A stretch of 19,512 nt of DNA, taken from an uncultured Phycisphaerales bacterium (GTDB lineage Bacteria > Planctomycetota > Phycisphaerae > UBA1845 > CAIVHJ01). The notes under the pieces are model-generated. The model did not search any database. It saw only the letters and a program-made list of their open reading frames with translations, and was not told where the DNA came from. Shown piece after piece: positions 14,870-19,512 of the stretch (positions are counted from its first letter, which is position 1; every line of letters begins with the position of its first letter). The DNA is taken from contig CAIVHJ010000203.1 of assembly GCA_903905665.1 (NCBI GenBank), forward strand, positions 1-19,512, in the 5' to 3' direction. The translations under genes and the position numbers were made by a program.

Positions 14870-15514
14870 ATGTCTATTCTTGCGCAAATCAAACAATCGC
14901 TGGTCGAGTGCGACGAACAAAAAACCCCGAAATTGGTTGAACAGGCTCTCTCAGAAGGATACTCCGCCAAGAAAATACTTGATGACGGTTTATTGGCGGG
15001 GATGTCCGAGGTGGGGCGGTTGTTCCGCGACGGGGAATACTTTGTCCCGGAGGTCCTGATCGCAGCCGAAGCGATGAAAGCGGCTCTGACACTCCTCAAG
15101 CCCCACCTGCAACGAGCGGGAGTCAAACCCCGCGCCATCGCCCTGATGGGAACCGTCAAAGGCGATCTTCACGACATTGGGAAAAACCTCGTCGCTACCA
15201 TGCTGGAAGGTGCCGGCTTTGAAGTCGTCGATCTCGGTGTGGATGTTCCACCGGAGCGATTCGTGCAGTCCTGCCGAGAACGATTTTATGACATGGTGGG
15301 CCTCAGCGCACTGCTGACCACCACCATGCCCATGATGGAAGCGACCATCAGGGCCCTTCGCGAAACGCTGCCGCATCCTCCGAAAATCATGATCGGCGGC
15401 GCTCCAGTGACCGAGGATTATGCAAAAAAAATCGGCGCCGACGGCTACGGACGCGATGCCGCCACAGGTGCCGAACTCGCTCTACGACTCTGTCTTGTAA
15501 CCCCCGCCCAGTGA
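14870..15514 (+). CDS. Corrinoid (cobalamin-binding) methyl-carrier protein
   Basis: A 214-residue cytosolic protein of the MtaC/MtbC/MttC-type corrinoid family, which carries a methyl group on cobalamin between two methyltransferases. Residues 1-85 form the four-helix cap (B12-binding_2): LAQIKQSLVECDEQK, then LLAGMSEVGRLFRDGEYFVP, then VLIAAEAMKAAL. Residues 88-210 form the Rossmann-like cobalamin domain. It contains GTVKGDLHDIGKNLV with the D-x-H-x-x-G signature (His101 as lower cobalt ligand), DLGVDVP, GLSALLTTTM and MIGGAPV. The start at 14870 is chosen because GGAG lies 6 bases upstream and the length then matches the family; ATG 14864 also fits. A longer in-frame extension to 14654 would overlap the divergent gene and is unlikely. 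No cognate methyltransferase or reactivase (RACE/RamA) gene is adjacent, so its substrate is unknown. Confidence 0.92.
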   Translation: MSILAQIKQSLVECDEQKTPKLVEQALSEGYSAKKILDDGLLAGMSEVGRLFRDGEYFVPEVLIAAEAMKAALTLLKPHLQRAGVKPRAIALMGTVKGDLHDIGKNLVATMLEGAGFEVVDLGVDVPPERFVQSCRERFYDMVGLSALLTTTMPMMEATIRALRETLPHPPKIMIGGAPVTEDYAKKIGADGYGRDAATGAELALRLCLVTPAQ

Positions 15515-15663
15515 ATGGTCACGGCGATCGGTGCGGGTGATGATTCGACCGATGTACTCCGTTGAGCGGCACGCCCGAAGGGCGGCGCGAAAAAACCTTC
15601 CTAGTCATCCCTCGCTATTTCAGCGATGACGCACTACGGGTTCCAATTCCGAAAAGCATACCT

Positions 15664-17268
15664 CTACTTGACCACGGCGGTTCGGTTCCGGCCGGTTTGC
15701 TTGGCGCGCAACAGTGCCCGATCCGCTTGTTCGATCAACCATTCGGAACTGATGTCGCCTTGCTTCGGGTCCGCCAGCGCCACCCCCAGACTCGTCGTAA
15801 TCCGAATGAGTTGTGTCCCGTATCGCAGCTCAATCTTGAGGACGTCGCGGCGAATCGATTCGGCGAGTTCCGTCATTTGTCGCAGGGTCAAATTCAATCC
15901 GATGACGGCGAATTCCTCCCCACCATAACGCGCCGCATATCGAGACGACCCGTCCGCGAACCGCCGGAGCGATGCGGCAATCACCTTGAGCACCTCGTCG
16001 CCGAACAAGTGACCATAGGTATCGTTGATTTTCTTGAAATGATCCAGATCAAGCATGATCAGCCCGATGGACTGGTTGTTCTGAATCCCCCGCATAATCC
16101 ATTCGGCCAATGTGTCGTCGAACGCTTTTCGGTTGGCGATTCCGGTCAGCCCGTCCGTGGCGGCGCGGTGGGTAAGCTGTTGTTTTTCAAGACTCAGCGT
16201 TTCAACTTCTTTCTTGGCGGCATCAGCCCTCCGGGATGCCTCTGCCCGATCCAGTTCGGCGCTCATGCTGAGGTTGGCCAACTGGGCCATCGCCGCCATG
16301 CGCAATTCGTCGAACGACGAAATATCCGCAATCCGCAATGAAATCTGCTTGGCAGTGTCGCGCACGTGCTGGTCGATCTGGCGCAAAATGGTTTCGGCAT
16401 CCACTTCGGTCAAAACACTTCGGGGACCGCCGGGACCGGCGTTCAGAGTCTCAACGATGGTGGGGGCAATTTTGTCAATCGCGGACAGCGCCACGCTCTC
16501 ACAAAAAAGATCGGCAATTTGTGCGGCGGTCCAGACCAATCGACCCAGCATGTGGCCCGACTCGTCGAGCGGGGGCGCGACCGGATCGTGGTGATGCCCC
16601 ACAGCGACGACTACATACTCGGGTAAATGCCAGTGCTTGAGCAAGAGCGATCCTATGGCGGCATGGGTGCTGTCCAGATGCCGCTGCTCGATTTTCTGAA
16701 TCGGTTCATAACCCTGCTTATACTCGTCCACCACCGTCTGGTATTCGTCCTTGGCGCATCGAATCGCGGCGAGCATCCCCAGATCGGTCAGCAATCCGGC
16801 GATGAAGGCTTCGTCGCGAACCGCAGGATCGCATTTTTCCGCCAACAAGTGACTGCTCACCGCCGTCGTGATCGAACGCTTCCAGTACCTCTCGTAGTCG
16901 AACCCTTCCGCCGTGTCCTCGCCGATCCGCTGCACCAGCGAAAAACTCAACGCCATCACTTTGACCGTCCGCAAACCCATGACCACCGTGGCTTGCGGCA
17001 AGGACGCGATCTTATTGGGAAGCGCAAAAAGCGACGAATTAGCGACCTTGAGAATTTTCGCCGCCAACGCCGGATCCTGTTCAATCGTATGCGCAATCTC
17101 CGTCACCGAAATGTCTTCCCGGTGAATCAACTGAAGAACCTTGAACGCCACCGCCGGCAGCGAGGGAAGGTTCTCCGCCGTCTTGATCTTCTCGAATAAC
17201 TTGCTCGAAATGGAACCCGGTTCCAACATCGCTTCAAAACGTCCTTTTCTTGCGGGATCGCCACCCAT
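15664..17268 (-). CDS. HDOD-domain protein with C-terminal GGDEF diguanylate cyclase
   Basis: A 534-residue cytosolic signalling protein. Residues 28-235 form a HDOD domain (LPSLPAVAFKVLQLI, then IEQDPALAAKILKVANSSLF, then FIAGLLTDLGMLA, then HHHDP near 225). A helical linker follows, with a coiled coil at about 335-368. A GGDEF domain (370-533) carries DGLTGIANR (372-380), the metal-binding MLDLDHFKKINDTYGH (405-420) and an intact RYGGEEF (447-453), so diguanylate cyclase activity is expected. The inhibitory I-site RxxD five residues before the signature is replaced by GSSR, so feedback inhibition by c-di-GMP is probably absent. The start may be ATG 17268 (no Shine-Dalgarno) or ATG 17229 (AAGGA at longish spacing). 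It is divergent from the receiver-domain gene at 17480, across an inverted repeat. Confidence 0.92.
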   Translation of the reverse strand: MGGDPARKGRFEAMLEPGSISSKLFEKIKTAENLPSLPAVAFKVLQLIHREDISVTEIAHTIEQDPALAAKILKVANSSLFALPNKIASLPQATVVMGLRTVKVMALSFSLVQRIGEDTAEGFDYERYWKRSITTAVSSHLLAEKCDPAVRDEAFIAGLLTDLGMLAAIRCAKDEYQTVVDEYKQGYEPIQKIEQRHLDSTHAAIGSLLLKHWHLPEYVVVAVGHHHDPVAPPLDESGHMLGRLVWTAAQIADLFCESVALSAIDKIAPTIVETLNAGPGGPRSVLTEVDAETILRQIDQHVRDTAKQISLRIADISSFDELRMAAMAQLANLSMSAELDRAEASRRADAAKKEVETLSLEKQQLTHRAATDGLTGIANRKAFDDTLAEWIMRGIQNNQSIGLIMLDLDHFKKINDTYGHLFGDEVLKVIAASLRRFADGSSRYAARYGGEEFAVIGLNLTLRQMTELAESIRRDVLKIELRYGTQLIRITTSLGVALADPKQGDISSEWLIEQADRALLRAKQTGRNRTAVVK

Positions 17269-17285
17269 GGCGACCGGCGTATCGT

Positions 17286-17316
17286 AGCATATTTTTCAAA
17301 AATTCGTGGTAGTCAA
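17286..17316 (-). promoter_or_regulatory. Weak promoter candidate for the HDOD-GGDEF gene
   Basis: On the minus strand TTGACT (17316-17311) is followed by TATGCT (17291-17286) with a long 19-base spacer. The -35 falls inside one arm of the TAGTCAA/TTGACTA inverted repeat, so a protein binding that repeat would affect this promoter. Confidence 0.25.
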
Positions 17317-17334
17317 GTTCTCGCAAGTTGACTA
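17310..17334. promoter_or_regulatory. Inverted repeat in a divergent intergenic region (operator candidate)
   Basis: TAGTCAA (17310-17316) and TTGACTA (17328-17334) are perfect 7-bp arms 11 bases apart. They lie between the HDOD-GGDEF gene (minus) and the response regulator gene (plus). Centre-to-centre spacing of 18 bases is near two helical turns, suitable for a dimeric regulator. Confidence 0.4.
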
Positions 17335-17479
17335 TACTGTGAATCCGGATGGATTTTCCCGCATCACGTATTATCCTTATCGGCAGGACAAACACCGAAC
17401 CGAAACGTCAAGAGTGTCCGCCGAATCGCTTGGACGCGTTAATGTAACGGATATTTCCTCTCAAGGCGAGTTCACTACC

Positions 17480-17899
17480 ATGAATCCGGAAAACCCGCAG
17501 GAAACCCTCAATGCCAAAGTCCTCATCGTCGAGGACAACGAACAAAACATCGAATTGCTTCAGGCATATCTGGAGGAAATTCCCGGAGTTACCACGAGTG
17601 TGGCGCACCACGGACTGGAAGCCATGGAGATCGTCTCACGCGAAAATCCCGATCTCATCCTTCTCGATATCATGATGCCCAAAATGTCCGGCTATGAAGT
17701 GTGCAAACAACTCAAGGGAAATCCCGTCACCCGCGACATTCCGATCATGATGATTACGGCGCTGAACGAACCCAGTGATTATGAACGCGGAATGGAATCC
17801 GGTGCGGACGATTTTGTCAGTCGGCCCGTCAATCGCATGGAATTTCTGACCCGCGTCCGAAGTTTGCTGCGACTCCGAAAATGTCGCGGACCCATGTAA
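17480..17899 (+). CDS. Stand-alone receiver-domain response regulator
   Basis: A 139-residue single-domain REC protein without an output domain (CheY/DivK-like). I start it at the ATG at 17480, because the receiver fold begins at KVLIVEDNEQN (13-23). An in-frame open stretch back to 17306 covers the promoter region and is not protein-like. The acidic pair is Glu18-Asp19. The phosphorylation site is Asp63 in LILLDIMMPKMSGYEV, the switch Thr is Thr93 in MMITAL, and the GADDFVSRPV segment follows. The normally invariant Lys before Pro is Arg115, so phosphorylation or signalling may be altered. No histidine kinase gene is nearby. The partner may be the divergent HDOD-GGDEF protein. The ribosome binding site is weak (AAGG, 13 bases upstream). 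A GC-rich hairpin follows the stop directly. Confidence 0.9.
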   Translation: MNPENPQETLNAKVLIVEDNEQNIELLQAYLEEIPGVTTSVAHHGLEAMEIVSRENPDLILLDIMMPKMSGYEVCKQLKGNPVTRDIPIMMITALNEPSDYERGMESGADDFVSRPVNRMEFLTRVRSLLRLRKCRGPM

Positions 17900-17901
17900 C
17901 G

Positions 17902-17945
17902 CCTTCCCCATGCTTCCCTCCCTTTCGGGGAGGAGTCAGGGAAGG
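17902..17945. repeat. GC-rich two-part hairpin after the response regulator
   Basis: Outer arms CCTTCCC (17902-17908) and GGGAAGG (17939-17945) enclose an inner hairpin CCTCCC/GGGAGG (17917-17922 and 17928-17933, loop TTTCG). It begins two bases after the response regulator stop. There is no T-tract, so it is either a factor-dependent 3' end or a dispersed palindromic repeat. A related unit lies at 17982-18014. Confidence 0.55.
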
Positions 17946-17981
17946 GTCAGAATCTTCATAACGAGAATCGAAGTCTCCTAT

Positions 17982-18014
17982 CTCCCCTCCCTTTTAGGGA
18001 GGGGGAGGGGAGGG
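17982..18014. repeat. Second GC-rich palindrome, upstream of the cyclodeaminase gene
   Basis: CCCCTCCC (17984-17991) and GGGAGGGG (17997-18004) pair across TTTTA, and further G-runs (GGGGAGGG to 18014) offer alternative registers. Together with the element at 17902-17945 it suggests two copies of one repeat type flanking a 36-base AT-richer spacer. The G-runs could also form a quadruplex in RNA. Confidence 0.5.
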
Positions 18015-18045
18015 TCGAGATTTCCGTGACTTGATTGCGAACGAT

Positions 18046-18672
18046 ATGGAATCTTCTCCCTCATCATTCAGATCGTTGTCGATGGATGCTTTTCTGGATG
18101 CGGTCGGGAATCGCACCCCAACGCCTGGCGGAGGGTCTGTAGCTGCCCTCGTGGCAGTTCTGGCGATTTCCATGGCGAAGATGGTCACGGCATATTCGAT
18201 CCGAAAGCAATCTTCCGAAACCGAAAACCAACCCCTGACGCAATTCGCCGCACAACTTGATCGAATGGATCATGCCCTGCGACGGTTGATCGACGAAGAC
18301 GCAAACGCCTACCAGAATCTGGTGGAGGTCAGACAACGACTCAAACAACCGGGGGAAGACCCAGCTGTACTTCAGGAGGCGATTCGGCTGGCGGTGGCCG
18401 TTCCTTTGGAGGTCTTGGCTCTGTGTACCCACATGCTGCAACAAATGGACGAGCACAAAGATCGGACCAACCCTCACCTCAGGAGCGACCTGGCCGTGAC
18501 CGCCCACCTCGGACTGGCGGCTTGTCGCAGCGCCGCCGAAACCCTCTGGATCAATGCGTTTGACCTTGACCGCCAAGAGGATCGGGCTCAGGTCTATGAT
18601 CAAAGCAACCGGTTTCTCGAACGAACGGCTCAGTCTGCAGATTCTCTTCTCACTTTTGTCCACGAAAGTTAA
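18046..18672 (+). CDS. Formiminotransferase-cyclodeaminase-type folate enzyme (cyclodeaminase / methenyl-THF cyclohydrolase)
   Basis: A 208-residue cytosolic all-helical protein of the FTCD_C family. Stand-alone members act as formimino-THF cyclodeaminase or methenyl-THF cyclohydrolase (FchA-type) in one-carbon metabolism. The hallmark is at the N-terminus: SMDAFLDAVGNRTPTPGGGS (12-31) followed by VAALVAVLAISMAKMV, the folate-binding loop and first helix. LIDEDANAYQNL (81-92) carries the conserved acidic residues, and LEVLALC is also typical. I prefer the ATG at 18046; TTG 18031 and ATG 18082 are in frame, and none has a good ribosome binding site. The formiminotransferase domain is absent, so this is the single-domain form. 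Neighbouring repeats separate it from the response regulator, so it is probably transcribed alone. It lies 2.5 kb from the corrinoid carrier, also a one-carbon protein. Confidence 0.87.
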   Translation: MESSPSSFRSLSMDAFLDAVGNRTPTPGGGSVAALVAVLAISMAKMVTAYSIRKQSSETENQPLTQFAAQLDRMDHALRRLIDEDANAYQNLVEVRQRLKQPGEDPAVLQEAIRLAVAVPLEVLALCTHMLQQMDEHKDRTNPHLRSDLAVTAHLGLAACRSAAETLWINAFDLDRQEDRAQVYDQSNRFLERTAQSADSLLTFVHES

Positions 18673-18682
18673 TTTCTTTTTT
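18652..18682 (+). terminator. Intrinsic terminator overlapping the cyclodeaminase stop
   Basis: ACTTTTG (18652-18658) pairs with CGAAAGT (18663-18669), 7 bp with one G-T wobble and a TCCA tetraloop. It is followed by TAATTTCTTTTTT. The stop codon lies at the base of the hairpin. The stem is AT-rich but the T-tract is good. Confidence 0.5.
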
Positions 18683-18702
18683 GAACCATCCGATATATTT
18701 CC

Positions 18703-18752
18703 CAGTGTTATCCGGTGAGTTGAGCCTCGGACCCCTCAACTCGATGACACTG
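18703..18752. repeat. Long interrupted palindrome upstream of the small Cys-rich gene
   Basis: CAGTGTTATC (18703-18712) pairs with GATGACACTG (18743-18752) with one mismatch. Inside, GAGTTGAG (18717-18724) pairs perfectly with CTCAACTC (18735-18742). A 4-base bulge (CGGT) sits on the left arm and a 10-base loop closes the structure. There is no T-tract. It could be an RNA structure, a cruciform or a remnant of a small repeat element. Confidence 0.6.
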
Positions 18753-18761
18753 AAACACGGG

Positions 18762-18785
18762 AACTCTTAAACTCTTGAACTCTTC
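18762..18785 (+). repeat. Three tandem 8-bp repeats abutting a start codon
   Basis: AACTCTTA, AACTCTTG and AACTCTTC occur head to tail at 18762-18769, 18770-18777 and 18778-18785, just two bases before the ATG at 18788. They occupy the place of a Shine-Dalgarno, which is missing. Confidence 0.7.
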
Positions 18786-18787
18786 TT

Positions 18788-19036
18788 ATGCCCGACACAC
18801 CTGATTATATTGTTGAAGTCCCGACGACGCCTTCGGAGCAGGAATCGTCCGATTTGGTCGATCGACCCGTCCGGTCCTGGCTGGGCGTCCGATTTGACTG
18901 CTGCCACGTCTATTATCGCATCTACAGAAACCCAGAAGGAACCGCCTACGTCGGTCGATGTCCCCACTGCTGCCGCGAAGTTTCCGTTCGCATCGGACCC
19001 GCAGGGACCAACACCCGATTCTTCAAAGCCCAGTAA
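18788..19036 (+). CDS. Small Cys-rich, probably zinc-binding protein
   Basis: An 82-residue cytosolic protein. After a disordered acidic N-terminus (1-25) comes a compact domain. It holds WLGVRFDCCHVYYRIYRNPE (31-50), then GTAYVGRCPHCCREVSVRIG (51-70) and GTNTRFF at the end. Cys38, Cys39, Cys58, Cys61 and Cys62 provide a likely zinc site (CC...CPxCC). I associate this R-F-D-C-C...RCPxC...V-R-I-G-x-G-G-T pattern with small uncharacterised proteins common in planctomycetes, from memory and without a search. Function is unknown. The gene has no Shine-Dalgarno and follows the tandem 8-mers directly. It is not clearly part of an operon. Confidence 0.72.
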   Translation: MPDTPDYIVEVPTTPSEQESSDLVDRPVRSWLGVRFDCCHVYYRIYRNPEGTAYVGRCPHCCREVSVRIGPAGTNTRFFKAQ

Positions 19037-19141
19037 TACCAAACATCCCCTGCAGTTAACTCTTTTTCCCTTTTCAATTTTTCACTTTCCATTTCTCTGT
19101 GTGCTCTGCGCTCTCCGTGGTAAAGTCCTTTTATCAGTTCC
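19037..19141. other. Pyrimidine-rich spacer between convergent small genes
   Basis: A strongly C/T-biased plus strand with CTCTGTGTGCTCTGCGCTCT and CCGTGG adjacent (about 19095-19120). I recall phrases of this kind as a dispersed intergenic element in environmental bacterial genomes. I see no hairpin terminator or gene here. Confidence 0.35.
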
Positions 19142-19363
19142 TCATTCCTCCTTCTCCCGATTCTGCATAGCGCAACCGCATTCAGGGCAGCGATCTCTTG
19201 ATGCCCGCAAATCATACCCACAGCTAAGACACAATCCCAATCTTTCACGCTTGCGGCGGCGGCGAAGAGGTGCGTAAAAAATCCAGAACACCACACCAAA
19301 AAACACAGGAGGGATACAACAATGGATCACGATGATAAAAGGAGGACGCACAATCTCGAACAT
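19142..19363 (-). CDS. Short membrane protein with C-terminal zinc ribbon (GLCxxCGYDLR type)
   Basis: A 73-residue protein if started at ATG 19363. The frame stays open to a GTG at 19474, but that stretch is Pro/Thr-rich and covers a palindrome, so I do not include it. One strongly hydrophobic segment (FIIVIHCCIPPVFFGVVFWI, residues 9-28) forms a membrane helix. A basic cluster RRRRKRER and the zinc ribbon GLCLSCGYDLRASRDRCPEC follow. The ribbon has two C-x2-C pairs eleven residues apart. This ending is a hallmark I know from many planctomycete membrane proteins, usually attached to varied membrane or DUF domains. The ribbon would lie in the cytoplasm by the positive-inside rule. Role unknown, perhaps scaffolding or nucleic acid/protein binding at the membrane. 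No Shine-Dalgarno was found for this start. Confidence 0.68.
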   Translation of the reverse strand: MFEIVRPPFIIVIHCCIPPVFFGVVFWIFYAPLRRRRKRERLGLCLSCGYDLRASRDRCPECGCAMQNREKEE

Positions 19364-19435
19364 AGAACGGATGTACTGTTTCACAGGAAGTGAGACAAAA
19401 GGGTCATGTGGTATAGTGACGGTTTTGGGTAGGGT

Positions 19436-19469
19436 TGAGGGGGAAACAGGGTTTCCAGTTTCCCCCTCA
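19436..19469. repeat. Perfect 12-bp palindrome with nested alternative pairing near the right edge
   Basis: TGAGGGGGAAAC (19436-19447) and GTTTCCCCCTCA (19458-19469) are perfect inverted arms with a 10-base loop. The loop contains a further GTTTCC (19451-19456), which can pair with the GGAAAC of the left arm instead. The structure can therefore switch register. It lies upstream of the preferred start of the small membrane protein. Confidence 0.6.
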
Positions 19470-19512
19470 GGCACCCCTTTCTTCCTTCTTTCCCCTCCGG
19501 AAAAGGGCAGGG

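Noticed and set aside
15575..15600. CGCCC/GGGCG hairpin followed by an A-run between the convergent corrinoid and HDOD-GGDEF genes
   Set aside because: The homopolymer run is A on the plus strand and lies on the wrong side of the hairpin for a minus-strand terminator, so it fits neither transcript.
17306..17479. N-terminal extension of the response regulator
   Set aside because: The extension covers the inverted repeat and promoter region, has no receiver-fold content, and the domain begins normally after ATG 17480.

Overview
The window looks like a chromosomal segment of a planctomycete, probably from the Phycisphaerae side of the phylum. This is inferred from gene content, not from a marker gene. 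The clues are a large secreted beta-helix protein with DCN-x-N-x-x-PDEC linker repeats and a C-terminal dockerin-like domain, a short membrane protein ending in the GLCxxCGYDLR...RCPECG zinc motif, an 82-residue Cys-rich protein of a type I associate with planctomycetes, and many small lipoproteins and hypothetical proteins. There are no rRNA or tRNA genes, no CRISPR array and no intact mobile element. The only mobile-element hint is an open frame at the left edge that resembles a transposase C-terminus.

Left part, plus strand (1-3894): an ECF sigma factor, a translationally coupled single-pass membrane protein (probable anti-sigma) and a secreted Pro-rich coiled-coil protein form a tight three-gene unit (287-2364). 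It is closed by a strong intrinsic terminator. deoC (deoxyribose-phosphate aldolase) follows 17 bases after that terminator. Next is a zinc-ribbon protein with its own candidate promoter. A long leader region (3895-4330) then precedes a 985-residue exported protein made of two tandem beta-helix halves.

Middle part, minus strand (7568-14669): a GT87-type membrane glycosyltransferase lies downstream of a bacterial GH3-family adenylating enzyme. Then comes a small lipoprotein gene that looks frameshifted, with a perfect ribosome binding site, a perfect lipobox and a structured leader. A larger lipoprotein follows, paired with a GNAT acetyltransferase. Last is an alkaline-phosphatase-superfamily lipoprotein with calcium-loop-like repeats.

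Right part (14870-19512): a solitary corrinoid (cobalamin-binding) protein with a possible structured leader is transcribed divergently from the phosphatase. A HDOD-GGDEF protein (minus) and a stand-alone receiver-domain response regulator (plus) are divergent across a 7-bp-arm inverted repeat, suggesting a shared signalling unit linked to cyclic-di-GMP. A formiminotransferase-cyclodeaminase-type folate enzyme follows, so two one-carbon functions lie close together (corrinoid carrier and folate cyclodeaminase/cyclohydrolase). Two small zinc-binding-type proteins close the window. The intergenic DNA from 17900 onward is unusually rich in palindromes and short tandem repeats.

I do not see a clearly new defence or biosynthetic system. 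The best candidates for a second look are the broken small lipoprotein with its structured leader (10782-11099), the ECF-sigma/membrane/periplasmic-coil module, the duplicated beta-helix protein with a Cys ladder, and the HDOD-GGDEF/receiver pair.
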